Source: an uncultured Bacteroidota bacterium
Lineage (GTDB): Bacteria > Bacteroidota > Bacteroidia > Flavobacteriales > Flavobacteriaceae
Direction: 5' to 3'
Length of the DNA: 64,000 nucleotides
Assembly: GCA_902598305.1 (NCBI GenBank)
Contig: CACKBL010000007.1
Coordinates: 59,264-123,263 of the forward strand
Shown: piece after piece, positions 29,083 to 37,952 of the stretch
How the letters are laid out: every line of letters begins with the position of its first letter
Numbering within the stretch: position 1 is the stretch's first letter
Program-made: the position numbers and the translations under genes
The notes under the pieces: generated by a model
The model's input: only the letters and a program-made list of their open reading frames with translations
Database searches by the model: none
What the model was told of the DNA's origin: nothing

Positions 29083-29694
29083 CTATACCGAACCAGTATA
29101 GGGTATTCTTTTCAAAATACTTCTTCCTAGAGTTACTTCATCGGTATACTCAAGCTCGTCACCTACTGGGATACCCCTAGCTATTGTTGAAATTTTTATA
29201 TCAAAATTTGATAAATTTTTATTGATATAAAAAATTGTCGTATCTCCTTCCATAGTCGCACTTAGTGCAAAAATAACCTCTTTAATCTCACCCCCCTTTA
29301 CTCTTTCTAGTAGTGAATCAATTTTTAGATCTGCTGGACCGACTCCGTCTATTGGTGAGATTAACCCATTGAGAACATGATATCTACCTTTGAATTGAGA
29401 GGTGTTTTCAATAGCCATAACATCTCTTATATCTTCCACTACACACAATTCGCCGTTTTCCCTACTTGGATTTAAACAAATCTCACAAATTTTATTATCC
29501 GATATATTATAACATTCACTACAAAAATTGATAGTTTTTCTAAGGTTTTTTATAGCGTCTGCAAGTGTATCTATCTGATTTTCGGGTTGTTTTAAAATAT
29601 GTAGAGCTAATCTTAAAGCAGTTCTTTTTCCAATTCCAGGGAGTTGAGAAATCTCATTTACTGCATTTTCTAAAATTTTTGATGGAAAATCCAT
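29083..29694 (-). CDS. recR: Recombination protein RecR
   Basis: RecR works with RecO (and RecF) to load RecA on gapped DNA. An N-terminal helix-hairpin-helix ([20 protein letters not shown]), a four-cysteine zinc motif [16 protein letters not shown] (about 58-73) and a Toprim domain starting [14 protein letters not shown] are all present, with [16 protein letters not shown] further on. At 203 residues it is full length. It is divergent from the symporter gene over 52 bases. Confidence 0.97.
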   Translation of the reverse strand: MDFPSKILENAVNEISQLPGIGKRTALRLALHILKQPENQIDTLADAIKNLRKTINFCSECYNISDNKICEICLNPSRENGELCVVEDIRDVMAIENTSQFKGRYHVLNGLISPIDGVGPADLKIDSLLERVKGGEIKEVIFALSATMEGDTTIFYINKNLSNFDIKISTIARGIPVGDELEYTDEVTLGRSILKRIPYTGSV

Positions 29695-29733
29695 ATCATA
29701 AATTCTTTAAGCCAACAATTTATATAAATATTT

Positions 29734-29741
29734 TAATTTTG
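29734..29741 (+). promoter_or_regulatory. -7 promoter element TAATTTTG for the symporter
   Basis: An exact TAnnTTTG match ending 5 nt before the GTG start at 29747, which would make the transcript essentially leaderless. No -33 TTG is seen at the right spacing. Confidence 0.4.
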
Positions 29742-29746
29742 ATTAA

Positions 29747-31207
29747 GTGAATGATCCAATAAATATTTTCTTACTTGTAATTTCTTACTTTATAGTATTG
29801 TTAGCAGTCTCATATATAACTGGAAAAGACGACAGTAATAAAAACTTTTTTACTGGTAATAGAAATTCCAAATGGTACATAGTTGCATTTGGAATGGTCG
29901 GAACTTCTTTGTCAGGAGTAACCTTTATATCAGTACCAGGGTGGATTCAAGAATCTAACTTTACATATTTGCAAGTTGTTATTGGATATCTATTTGGATA
30001 TTTTGTTGTAGCTTTTGTGCTCTTACCCATATACTACAAAAATAATGTAACTTCTATCTATGAATACTTAGGAAAAAGATTTGGTCAAAACAGCCATAAA
30101 GCGGGAGCTCTTCTTTTCTTCGTTTCTAGAGTTTTAGGCGCATCATTTCGACTTTTTTTAGTTGCAATTGTTTTACAAGAATTTATTTTTAAAAATTGGT
30201 TGATACCATTTGAATTAACTGTAATTTTTTCAGTTTTTTTAATTTGGATTTACACAAACAGAGGTGGTATAAAAACCATTATTTGGACCGACACCTTTCA
30301 AACTGCTCTCATGATCGGTGCAGTTTTTTTAACTATTTCAGCAATAGCTAGCAATCTAGAAATAAATGTCTTAGAATTATCAGAAATTAATGAAATAAAA
30401 AAATACACAAAGGTTTTTGTTTTTGATTCTCATTTAGAAAGAAATTATTTTTTAAAATCCTTCATAGGAGGGTTTTTTATTACAATATGTATGACAGGTA
30501 TGGACCAAGATATGATGCAAAAAAACTTAACGTGCAAAAATGAAAAGGATGCAAAAAAAAATATGATTGTTTTCAGTTTTATTCTCTTTATAATAACAGC
30601 TCTTTTTATGTTTTTAGGTGCTCTTTTATATGCTTACGCTGAAAAAGAAAATATAAGTGTACCCGTAATGGATGGAAATGCAAATACAGATTTATTATTC
30701 CCGAAAATAGCTCTCGATGGAGGACTTGGAAACGGTGTTGCAGTAACCTTCATTTTAGGACTAATTGCAGCTGCTTATAGCAGCGCAGATAGTGCACTTA
30801 CTTCTTTGACAACATCTTTCTGCATTGATTTTTTAAACACTCAGAAACTAGAAGCTAAAATCCAGAAAAATCTTAGAAAAAAAGTTCATCTTTTAATGGG
30901 AATTTTGATTGTTTTAATTGTTATATCATTTAAGTATTTCTTAAGCAAAAATGTGATTGATGGTCTTTTAACTGTTGCCGGATACACTTATGGACCCTTA
31001 TTGGGTTTGTTTGCATTTGGTATTTTTACAAAAAAAAGAATTTTGGATAAATGGGTTTGGTTAATTGTTTCGGTCTCAGTTACACTTACGTTAATAATTG
31101 GAAATTTAAATTCGGATTATTTAGGTGGTTATAAAATTGGATATGAACTTCTACCAATTAATGGGATAATAACATATTTAGGTTTAATATTGATTAGTAG
31201 AAAGTAA
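29747..31207 (+). CDS. Sodium:solute symporter family protein (SSSF/SLC5)
   Basis: This 486-residue integral membrane protein has about 13 hydrophobic helices. Family features are GKDDSNKNFFTGNRNSKWYIVAFGMVGTSLSGVTF near the N-terminus (the loop and broken helix 1 region), GWIQESNFTYLQVVIGYLFGY, and LIAAAYSSADSALTSLTTSF around residue 340, the Na2-site serine motif. The substrate cannot be predicted. The start is GTG; the nearby ATG at 29751 is out of frame. Its 3' end overlaps the convergent CoA-binding gene by 24 bases. Confidence 0.9.
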   Translation: MNDPINIFLLVISYFIVLLAVSYITGKDDSNKNFFTGNRNSKWYIVAFGMVGTSLSGVTFISVPGWIQESNFTYLQVVIGYLFGYFVVAFVLLPIYYKNNVTSIYEYLGKRFGQNSHKAGALLFFVSRVLGASFRLFLVAIVLQEFIFKNWLIPFELTVIFSVFLIWIYTNRGGIKTIIWTDTFQTALMIGAVFLTISAIASNLEINVLELSEINEIKKYTKVFVFDSHLERNYFLKSFIGGFFITICMTGMDQDMMQKNLTCKNEKDAKKNMIVFSFILFIITALFMFLGALLYAYAEKENISVPVMDGNANTDLLFPKIALDGGLGNGVAVTFILGLIAAAYSSADSALTSLTTSFCIDFLNTQKLEAKIQKNLRKKVHLLMGILIVLIVISFKYFLSKNVIDGLLTVAGYTYGPLLGLFAFGIFTKKRILDKWVWLIVSVSVTLTLIIGNLNSDYLGGYKIGYELLPINGIITYLGLILISRK

Positions 31208-31540
31208 AACTAAACTACAGCTATTTTCACAGCTGATTTTTTTTTCTTCAAGCTTATTCATTAAAATTTGATTCTCACTTCCAGGGTTAAAAATAACTCT
31301 TTTTGGAGATAATTTTATGATATAATTCAAATACTGAAATTGGTTTAAGGGTTTCAGATAAATAGAGACAGTATGAATTTTTTTAAAGTTTATCGGCTTT
31401 GTTTGAATTTTCACATCCATTATTTCGCCCTTATTTAGGCCTAAAGCACAGACGTCCAAATTTAGTTTTCTTAATTTTTGAATTGCTTTGTATGAGTATC
31501 TTTCCTTCCTTGTAGAAGCGCCGATAACAAGAGTTCTCAT
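31184..31540 (-). CDS. CoA-binding (Rossmann-fold) domain protein
   Basis: This 118-residue single-domain protein of the CoA_binding_2 type (YccU-like) begins MRTLVIGASTRKERYSYKAIQKL, a nucleotide-binding GASxxxxxYS turn. It has the conserved VSIYLKP and RVIFNPGSEN strands and a cysteine in ENSCSLVLL. The role is unknown in general. I start at the ATG at 31540, which overlaps the fabH stop as TAATG; the upstream in-frame TTG (31546) adds only two residues. Its end overlaps the convergent symporter gene. Confidence 0.85.
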   Translation of the reverse strand: MRTLVIGASTRKERYSYKAIQKLRKLNLDVCALGLNKGEIMDVKIQTKPINFKKIHTVSIYLKPLNQFQYLNYIIKLSPKRVIFNPGSENQILMNKLEEKKISCENSCSLVLLSTNQY

Positions 31541-32547
31541 TACCAAACAATCATGGTGCTACCCCAAGTAAAACCGCTCCCAAAAGCTGCCAAAACAATT
31601 TTATTTCCCTGTTTTACTTTATTATTCTCCCAAGCCTCAGTTAGTGCAATCGGTATGGAAGCAGCAGTTGTATTTCCATAATTCATAATATTGTTAAAAA
31701 CTTGATTGTCCGACAAACCGAATTTCTTTTGGACAAATTGGGAAATTCTAAGATTTGCCTGATGAGGTATTAAAAGGTCAATATCTGTACTTTTCCATTT
31801 GTTGAATTGGAGTCCTTCATTTATAACTTCTGTAAATCTTGTTATTGCATGTTTAAAAACCATTTGGCCATTCATAAATGGAAAATATGTTTCATCATTC
31901 GGATCATTTGCATCCATAATTTCAGGAACCCACCTTTGAGTACTAGGCCCAATTAGTGACAATTCTTTCGCATATTTTCCTTCAGAATAGAGGTGAGAAG
32001 ACATAATACCGAAGCTTTTATCTTTCTCCCTAGTTAAAACTGCCGCGCCTGCACCATCTCCGAAGATAACAGAAACCGCTCTTCCTCTTGAAGACATATC
32101 TAGTCCTCCTGAGTGATTTTCGGCACCAACGACCAATATATTTTTGTACATTCCAGATTTAATGAATTGATCAGCAGTGGCAATTGAATAGATGAATCCA
32201 GAGCACTGCATTCGAATGTCCATTGATGGACAAGTTGAAATTCCAAGCAGCTCTTGGAGTAAAACACCTGAACCAGGAAAATAAAGATCAGGACTGAGTG
32301 TTGCAAATAAAATCATATCCAATTCGTTTGCACTAATACCAGATCGTTGCAATGCTATTTTAGAGGCCTTGAAGGCCATAGTAGAGGGAGAGTCATCACT
32401 GCCTTTAACAATATGTCTTCGCTCATTTATTCCTGTTCTTTCTACAATCCATTCATCGGAAGTATCCATTATCTTAGAAAGATCATCATTTGTTACAACA
32501 TTTTCAGGTAAATATTTCCCTAAACCTATTATTCTTGAATTGTACAC
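31540..32547 (-). CDS. fabH: Beta-ketoacyl-ACP synthase III
   Basis: KAS III condenses an acyl-CoA with malonyl-ACP to start fatty acid synthesis. The Cys-His-Asn triad is intact: Cys115 in DIRMQCSGFIY, His262 in LIPHQANLRIS and Asn292 in NYGNTTAASIP. Also visible are DEWIVERTGINERR and GDGAGAAVL. The length of 335 residues is normal. The start is GTG at 32547, and the codon before it is a stop. No other fab genes are adjacent, as expected for one of the additional fabH copies often found in Bacteroidota. It is divergent from htpG. Confidence 0.96.
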   Translation of the reverse strand: MYNSRIIGLGKYLPENVVTNDDLSKIMDTSDEWIVERTGINERRHIVKGSDDSPSTMAFKASKIALQRSGISANELDMILFATLSPDLYFPGSGVLLQELLGISTCPSMDIRMQCSGFIYSIATADQFIKSGMYKNILVVGAENHSGGLDMSSRGRAVSVIFGDGAGAAVLTREKDKSFGIMSSHLYSEGKYAKELSLIGPSTQRWVPEIMDANDPNDETYFPFMNGQMVFKHAITRFTEVINEGLQFNKWKSTDIDLLIPHQANLRISQFVQKKFGLSDNQVFNNIMNYGNTTAASIPIALTEAWENNKVKQGNKIVLAAFGSGFTWGSTMIVW

Positions 32548-32591
32548 TCAATAAATATTTTTTTTAAATCTAAAATAAAATTTTTATAAAA

Positions 32592-32604
32592 TGTCAATTT
32601 GGCA
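32592..32604 (+). promoter_or_regulatory. Candidate heat-shock element upstream of htpG (TGTCAATTTGGCA)
   Basis: It matches the hsp20 element TGTCATTTTGACA at 11 of 13 positions and is itself a near-palindrome (TGTCA/TGgCA). It lies 17 nt before GATTTTTG (32622-32629), which fits TAnnTTTG in all but one base. The TTTG inside the element (32598-32601) is 20 nt from that box, so the element coincides with the -33 region. Confidence 0.5.
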
Positions 32605-32653
32605 GAAAAAATAATTGGGATGATTTTTGATAATTAAAGATAAAAATAAAATT

Positions 32654-34534
32654 ATGTCTAAAGGAAAAATTAACGTATCAGTAGAAAACATATTCCCTCT
32701 TATCAAAAAGTTTTTATACAGTGATCATGAAATCTTTTTGAGAGAATTGATATCTAACGCTACAGACGCTACATTAAAGTTAAAACATTTAAGTAGTATC
32801 GGCGAACTAAAGGGAAATATAGGTAATCCTAAAATTGAAATTAAGGTTGATAAATCAAAGAAAACGTTATCTGTTATCGATCAAGGAATTGGAATGACAC
32901 AAGATGAGGTTAAAAAATATATCAACGAAGTTGCCTTTTCAGGAGCTGAAGAATTTTTAGAAAAATACAAAGATAAAGACAATCAATCCAATATAATTGG
33001 GCATTTCGGTCTTGGCTTTTATTCATCATTTATGGTAGCTAAAAAAGTTGAAATAATAACTAAGTCATACAAAAAAGACCCGGCCGCTAAGTGGGTTTGC
33101 GATGGTTCTCCTGAATATAGTTTAACAAAGTCTGACAAGAAGGAAAGAGGTACAGAAATAATATTACACATTGATAAAGATTCTCTTGAATTTCTTGAGG
33201 AAAGCAGAATTAAAACTCTTTTAGATAAGTATAATAAATTTATGCCAATTCCCATCAAATTTGGAATGAAAGATGAAACTCTGCCACTTCCAAAAAATGC
33301 TAAAAAAGACGCTAAGCCAAAAACAATTGAAGTTGACAATATTGTAAACAATCCCAATCCAGCTTGGACTAAAAAACCAAAAGATTTAAAGGAAAAAGAT
33401 TACAGTGAATTTTACAGAGAGCTTTATCCCATGCAGTTTGAGGAACCTCTTTTTAATATTCATTTAAACGTAGATTATCCGTTTAATCTTACTGGTATAT
33501 TATATTTCCCGAAGGTTAATAATGATTTGAATATTCAAAAAGATAAGATTCAACTTTACCAAAATCAGGTATTCGTAACTGACAATGTTGAAGGGATAGT
33601 TCCTGAATTTTTGACCTTGTTAAGGGGAGTTATAGATTCTCCTGACATTCCCCTTAACGTTTCAAGAAGCTATTTACAAGCTGACAGTTCTGTTAAGAAA
33701 ATTAGTAATTATATAACCAGAAAAGTTGCTGACAAGTTGATCAGTTTACATAAAAAAGACAGAAAATCTTTTGAGTCGAAATGGAATGATATAAAGGTAA
33801 TTATTGAGTATGGAATGCTATCAGAGGATAAGTTTTTTGAGAAATATCAAGATTATTTTCTATATCCAACAGATGATGGAAGTTATTTAACGATGGAAGA
33901 GCTTAAAAAAGAAATCAAAGAGATACAAACAGACAAGGATGGAAAAATGGTAGTTCTATACTCCTCAAATATTGAAGAACAATTTTCCTACATTCAAGCT
34001 GCTAAAGAAAAAGGCTATAAAGTTTTACTTTTAGACTCTCCAATAGTCTCTCATCTTATCCAAAAAATAGAAACATCAAATGATAAAATCACTTTTACCA
34101 GAGTCGACGGTGATGCGATAGATAATTTAATTAAAAAGGAAGAGGAAAATTCCTCAAAATTATCAGATAAAGAAAAAAAATCTCTTGAAGATATTATAAC
34201 AAAAATTATCCCAAAGGAAAAATATACTGTTAAGTTAGAGGCTTTAGATAGCTCACAGTTTCCGTTTGTTCTTACTCAACCAGAATTTATGAGGAGAATG
34301 AAAGAAATGCAAAATACAGGAGGTAATTCTATGTTTGGTAGCATGCCTGAAATGTTTAATTTAATTGTTAATGTTAATCATCCACTAATCATACAAATTC
34401 TTAAAACTAAGACTTCAAAAAAACAAGAAAATCTAATAAACCAAACTCTCGATTTAGCTAAATTATCTCAAAATTTACTAAAAGGGGAAGATCTTAATAA
34501 GTTTATAAACAGAAGTTTAAATATGATTAAATGA
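32654..34534 (+). CDS. htpG: Molecular chaperone HtpG (Hsp90)
   Basis: This ATP-dependent dimeric chaperone has its N-terminal GHKL ATPase motifs in place: ELISNATDATLKL (catalytic Glu and Mg-binding Asn), SVIDQGIGMTQDEV and GHFGLGFYSSFMV. A middle domain with DNVEGIVPEFLTLLRGVIDSPDIPLNVSRSYLQ and a C-terminal dimerisation domain follow. I start at the ATG at 32654, because the family begins MxKGKINVSVENIFPLIKKF; the upstream TTG at 32627 would add nine residues not seen in relatives and would fall in the promoter region. The length is 626 residues. Confidence 0.97.
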   Translation: MSKGKINVSVENIFPLIKKFLYSDHEIFLRELISNATDATLKLKHLSSIGELKGNIGNPKIEIKVDKSKKTLSVIDQGIGMTQDEVKKYINEVAFSGAEEFLEKYKDKDNQSNIIGHFGLGFYSSFMVAKKVEIITKSYKKDPAAKWVCDGSPEYSLTKSDKKERGTEIILHIDKDSLEFLEESRIKTLLDKYNKFMPIPIKFGMKDETLPLPKNAKKDAKPKTIEVDNIVNNPNPAWTKKPKDLKEKDYSEFYRELYPMQFEEPLFNIHLNVDYPFNLTGILYFPKVNNDLNIQKDKIQLYQNQVFVTDNVEGIVPEFLTLLRGVIDSPDIPLNVSRSYLQADSSVKKISNYITRKVADKLISLHKKDRKSFESKWNDIKVIIEYGMLSEDKFFEKYQDYFLYPTDDGSYLTMEELKKEIKEIQTDKDGKMVVLYSSNIEEQFSYIQAAKEKGYKVLLLDSPIVSHLIQKIETSNDKITFTRVDGDAIDNLIKKEEENSSKLSDKEKKSLEDIITKIIPKEKYTVKLEALDSSQFPFVLTQPEFMRRMKEMQNTGGNSMFGSMPEMFNLIVNVNHPLIIQILKTKTSKKQENLINQTLDLAKLSQNLLKGEDLNKFINRSLNMIK

Positions 34535-34582
34535 TGTTGGATTATGGTTTTTGAATTTGTTTTAAAATAATTATTAATAATC

Positions 34583-35191
34583 ATGACTGAATTATCATTT
34601 GAAAACAAACTAGGAAATTTAAAGGATACAAATAGTCTAAATATTTTTTATTTCCCTAATTTCCTTAGTAAGAAAAAATCCGACCTTCTTTTTAAGAAAC
34701 TCCAGAGTGACATTCCCTGGCAAAAGTATCAAATTAAGATATTTGGTAAAACTTATGATCAACCAAGACTTACATCTTTTCATTCGATAGGAAATAAAAA
34801 ATATAATTATTCTCAAATAGGCATAAAAAATAATTTTATGACAAACGATTTAAAAACTCTGTTGAATCTTATACATAAAAAAACTGATTATAGGTTTAAT
34901 TCGGTGTTACTTAATTTATATAGAGATGGAATGGATAGTAATGGTTGGCACAGTGATAATGAACCAGAACTAGGGAATGATCCAAAAATTGCATCCATTA
35001 CCCTTGGCGAAGAAAGATTTTTCCACATAAAACACAGAAAGATAAAAAACTTAAGCTATAAGATACTATTGAAACACGGTAGTTTATTTTTAATGGGTGA
35101 GAAATCTCAAACAGAATGGGTTCACCAAATTCCAAAAACAAAGAAAAAAATAAACCCTAGAATCAATCTAACGTACAGATATATTTACTAA
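34583..35191 (+). CDS. alkB: AlkB-like alpha-ketoglutarate-dependent dioxygenase
   Basis: AlkB-family Fe(II)/2-oxoglutarate dioxygenases directly reverse alkylation damage such as 1-methyladenine in DNA or RNA. The iron triad is His123 and Asp125 in GWHSDNEPE and His181 in TEWVHQIPK. The 2-oxoglutarate arginine is in NPRINLTYR (Arg193, with Arg199 also conserved). PRLTSFHS and SVLLNLYRDGMDSNGWHSD match ALKBH2/3-type members. The length is 202 residues. Its end overlaps the convergent hydrolase by 4 bases. Confidence 0.92.
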   Translation: MTELSFENKLGNLKDTNSLNIFYFPNFLSKKKSDLLFKKLQSDIPWQKYQIKIFGKTYDQPRLTSFHSIGNKKYNYSQIGIKNNFMTNDLKTLLNLIHKKTDYRFNSVLLNLYRDGMDSNGWHSDNEPELGNDPKIASITLGEERFFHIKHRKIKNLSYKILLKHGSLFLMGEKSQTEWVHQIPKTKKKINPRINLTYRYIY

Positions 35192-35862
35192 CTTTTATTT
35201 ATAATCAAAGGCAAGTTCTTTGAAAACCATTTACTGTCCCTTAAAATGGTTGCATGTGTACCATTTTTAATTATGAACAGATTTTTATTTCTTTCCAAAT
35301 ACTTCGATGGGAAAACTTTGTCTTTTTCCCCATGAATGTGAATGATATTTTTGTCATACTCAATTTGTTTCCAATTAACAATTTGATTAATAGACCATTT
35401 TAAATAATTAGGATCCCTTTCAGAAAGATATTTTTTATAGGCATCGACCCTGGGCTTTATCGAGGGTCCAAAAACAAATAGTAAAAGTTTTTCTAAGTCA
35501 TTTATCCAATTCAAGGGCAAAAACCGGTGAATTCCAGTTTTTTTTGCAAATTTCATAGACAAAGACAATTCAACTTTGGATTTCACACTAGAAATAATTA
35601 TCAGTTTTTTTACTTTAACATATTTCGATATTTCTTGGACTAAAATTCCGCCAAAAGAAACCCCAATCAAAACTGGATCTACATCAGTAATAAATACGGA
35701 CATTCTTTTAGCATAGGATTTAATCGATTCATTTGTATTCGGTTTTATCCATTTCAAATAAATTATCTTATAATTGGAAGGAAATTTTATAAATTCAAAT
35801 ATTTTTGGAGAGGCAGCCATGCCTGGCATTAAATAAATTGAAGTTTCAATTTTATTGTTCAT
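35188..35862 (-). CDS. Alpha/beta hydrolase (small)
   Basis: This 224-residue cytoplasmic alpha/beta-hydrolase-fold protein shows SIYLMPGMAASPKIFEF (oxyanion loop), the nucleophile elbow GVSFGG with Ser, the acid in HGEKDKVFP and the histidine in NGTHATI, in correct order. The substrate is unknown; similar short hydrolases are conserved in Flavobacteriia without known function. It converges on alkB with a 4-base overlap and is divergent from the GNAT-like gene across a 100-base gap that contains an AT-rich dyad. Confidence 0.8.
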   Translation of the reverse strand: MNNKIETSIYLMPGMAASPKIFEFIKFPSNYKIIYLKWIKPNTNESIKSYAKRMSVFITDVDPVLIGVSFGGILVQEISKYVKVKKLIIISSVKSKVELSLSMKFAKKTGIHRFLPLNWINDLEKLLLFVFGPSIKPRVDAYKKYLSERDPNYLKWSINQIVNWKQIEYDKNIIHIHGEKDKVFPSKYLERNKNLFIIKNGTHATILRDSKWFSKNLPLIINKS

Positions 35863-35903
35863 TTTATTAAAAACCTATTTTAAAATTTCTTATCTTTAGG
35901 GTC

Positions 35904-35937
35904 CTGATTTAAAAATTCAAATATAATTTTTAATCAG
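35904..35937. repeat. AT-rich inverted repeat between divergent hydrolase and GNAT-like genes
   Basis: CTGATTTAAAAATT pairs with AATTTTTAATCAG with a single one-base bulge, giving a stem of about 13 bp around a 7-nt loop. Because the flanking genes diverge it cannot be a terminator; a shared operator is possible. Confidence 0.4.
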
Positions 35938-35962
35938 AAATATTCATAGACCAAATCAATAA

Positions 35963-36256
35963 ATGGAAGTTAAAGACCTGGATAACAATAAATTTTTGAG
36001 GCAGTTTGAGCTCACACAAGGAAACGCAATGGCAAGGATAGAATATGCTGAACAAGAAAGAAAAATTTTCTTAACTAAACTTATTGTCCCAAAAGAAATT
36101 GATTCCTTAGATTTTAAAAATAAATTTATTGCCTTAGTACTTGATTATGTTTCTGAAAAAAATATGAAAGTTGTACCAACCAGCCCCGAAATTGCTGGTT
36201 TTCTGAGGAAAAATAAGTCATATAAACATCTGTTACCAGTAGGAATAAAACTCTAG
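35963..36256 (+). CDS. Small GNAT-fold (YjdJ/NATD1-like) protein
   Basis: This 97-residue protein resembles the single-domain N-acetyltransferase family: two strands with MARIEYAEQERKIFLTKLIVP, a helix FIALVLDYVSEKNMKVVPTSP and the end motif IAGFLRKNKSYKHLLPVG. The usual acetyl-CoA pyrophosphate loop (R/QGxGxG/A) is missing; the corresponding place reads EIDSLDFKNKF. It may therefore bind something else or be inactive. Its stop overlaps the mtaB stop region by 4 bases on the opposite strand. Confidence 0.7.
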   Translation: MEVKDLDNNKFLRQFELTQGNAMARIEYAEQERKIFLTKLIVPKEIDSLDFKNKFIALVLDYVSEKNMKVVPTSPEIAGFLRKNKSYKHLLPVGIKL

Positions 36257-37584
36257 TCTATCCTTGCGTAGCCGTCTTTGTCAATACGAGATATATACTT
36301 TTTTTGTATGGAATTCACCAATGAGGGGTTCCAAAACCGTCTAACTTTAATGTAATTGGAAGTGAATCCATGAATGTAACCTTTTTTATTTTCAGATTCC
36401 CACAAAATGTTATGGAATTTATTAATATTATTTTTATAAAAATTACTTTTCTTTTTTAGTGACAAATCTCTAAGAACCTGACTTCTTATAATTTTATCCT
36501 TCTCAGATACTTTATCGACTATTTTAAATGATAATGTGTTTTCTCTGTCTGAATATTTGAATACGTGAAAATACGAGACATCCAAATTATTTAAGAAATT
36601 GTAAGTATCAAGAAATTTATCGTAATTTTCCGTTGGGAAACCAACAATTACATCCACACCTATACTGGCATTAGGGATTAATTTTTTTATCTTGGAAACA
36701 AGATTGAAATAGAAGGTTGAATTATAACGTCTTTTCATATCTCTTAAAATTGCATTGCTCCCACTTTGTAATGGGATATGAAAATGCGGTAAAAATTTTC
36801 TGCTTCGAGACATAAATTTTATAATTTCGTTCGACAATAAATTGGGTTCGATTGAAGAAATCCTATACCTTTCAACATCAACAATATTCTCTAGTTCATT
36901 CAAAAGATCTATTAATCCACTTTTTTTATCTTTTAATTTACCATGTAGATTTCCAAAATCTCCTAAATTAATTCCGGTAAGAACTACTTCTTTAATACCC
37001 TTTGAAACAATTTTTTTTACATTTTTAACAACGTTTTCAATGCTATCACTTCTAGATTGACCCCTTGCAAGTGGTATGGTGCAATAAGTACATTTGTAAT
37101 CGCAACCATCTTGAATTTTCAAAAATGAACGTGTTCTTGAAGAATTTGTGTCAGAAAAACTAGAATTAAAATTTTTAAAAGAATCAATTGAACAAGAATA
37201 TGTTTTGGAAAATTTTTCTTTATTCTTTTTGTCTATAAATAGATCTAAATTAAATTTTTCGGCGGCTCCAAGAACCAAGTCAACCCCATTAATTTTTGAT
37301 ATTTCAATTGTTTTTAGTTGTGCATAACACCCTATAACTGCTATGAAGGCGTTTGCATTCAATTTATTAACCTTACTAACTAAATTTTTAAACTTTTTGT
37401 CAGCATTTTCAGTGACCGAACAAGTATTAAAAACATATATGTCAGCTATTTCGTTAGGATTAACTCTTTTGTATCTCTTGAAACTGAATTTTTTTGCAAT
37501 CTGCTCCGTTTCAGTAAAATTTAATTTACAACCTAAAGTTTTAAAAGCAATTTTCGTTAAATGTTTAGTTTTAACTTGATCCAA
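36253..37584 (-). CDS. mtaB: tRNA t6A37 methylthiotransferase MtaB
   Basis: MtaB is a radical-SAM enzyme converting t6A37 to ms2t6A37 in tRNAs reading ANN codons. The UPF0004 cysteines are Cys19 (TLGCKLNFTE), Cys55 (NTCSVTENADKK) and Cys86 (VIGCYAQL). The radical-SAM cluster is DGCDYKCTYCTIPLARGQ (Cys161, 165, 168). NTCSVT and GCKLNxxE distinguish MtaB from RimO and MiaB. HIPLQSGSNAILRDMKRRY and VIVGFPTE follow. The length of 443 residues is normal. Together with rimO the window holds two methylthiotransferases. Confidence 0.95.
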   Translation of the reverse strand: MDQVKTKHLTKIAFKTLGCKLNFTETEQIAKKFSFKRYKRVNPNEIADIYVFNTCSVTENADKKFKNLVSKVNKLNANAFIAVIGCYAQLKTIEISKINGVDLVLGAAEKFNLDLFIDKKNKEKFSKTYSCSIDSFKNFNSSFSDTNSSRTRSFLKIQDGCDYKCTYCTIPLARGQSRSDSIENVVKNVKKIVSKGIKEVVLTGINLGDFGNLHGKLKDKKSGLIDLLNELENIVDVERYRISSIEPNLLSNEIIKFMSRSRKFLPHFHIPLQSGSNAILRDMKRRYNSTFYFNLVSKIKKLIPNASIGVDVIVGFPTENYDKFLDTYNFLNNLDVSYFHVFKYSDRENTLSFKIVDKVSEKDKIIRSQVLRDLSLKKKSNFYKNNINKFHNILWESENKKGYIHGFTSNYIKVRRFWNPSLVNSIQKKYISRIDKDGYARID

Positions 37585-37619
37585 TGCAAATAATTAAAGT
37601 TTTATTAAAAAGAAACCAA

Positions 37620-37883
37620 TCACTCTTTATTTGGCTCTGTTTTTTTCCCATATTTAGTTTTAAACTTATCAATTCTTCCGGCAGTATCAACAAGATTTGA
37701 TTTTCCAGTATAATAAGGATGGGATGTTCTTGAAATCTCAAGCTTTACTAATGGATATTCTACTCCATCAACCTTTATCTTTTCTTTGGAAGGAGCTGTG
37801 GATTTAGTAATAAATACATCGTTATTGGACATATCTTTAAAAGCAACCAATCTATAGTTTTCAGGGTGAATATCCTTTTTCAT
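37620..37883 (-). CDS. rpmE2: 50S ribosomal protein bL31 type B
   Basis: This 87-residue large-subunit protein begins MKKDIHPENYRLVAFKDMS and has the diagnostic EISRTSHPYYTGKSNLVDTAGRIDKF. There is no cysteine, so it is the zinc-independent type B form. It lies 35 nt upstream of mtaB in the same direction. A two-box promoter is visible upstream. Confidence 0.97.
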   Translation of the reverse strand: MKKDIHPENYRLVAFKDMSNNDVFITKSTAPSKEKIKVDGVEYPLVKLEISRTSHPYYTGKSNLVDTAGRIDKFKTKYGKKTEPNKE

Positions 37884-37906
37884 TCTTTGTTTAATAAAAA
37901 TTCAAA

Positions 37907-37938
37907 CAAATGTAATTGTTTTTTCTAAATTTATACAA
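37907..37938 (-). promoter_or_regulatory. Promoter of rpmE2 (TTG, 21 nt, TACATTTG)
   Basis: On the minus strand TTG (complement of 37936-37938) and TACATTTG (complement of 37907-37914) fit the Bacteroidota consensus with 21-nt spacing. The -7 box ends 23 nt before the ATG. Confidence 0.6.
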
Positions 37939-37952
37939 CAAAAATTTAATAC

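Noticed and set aside
32627..32629. TTG as the htpG start
   Set aside because: It would overlap the presumed -7 box and add nine residues absent from the canonical HtpG N-terminus.
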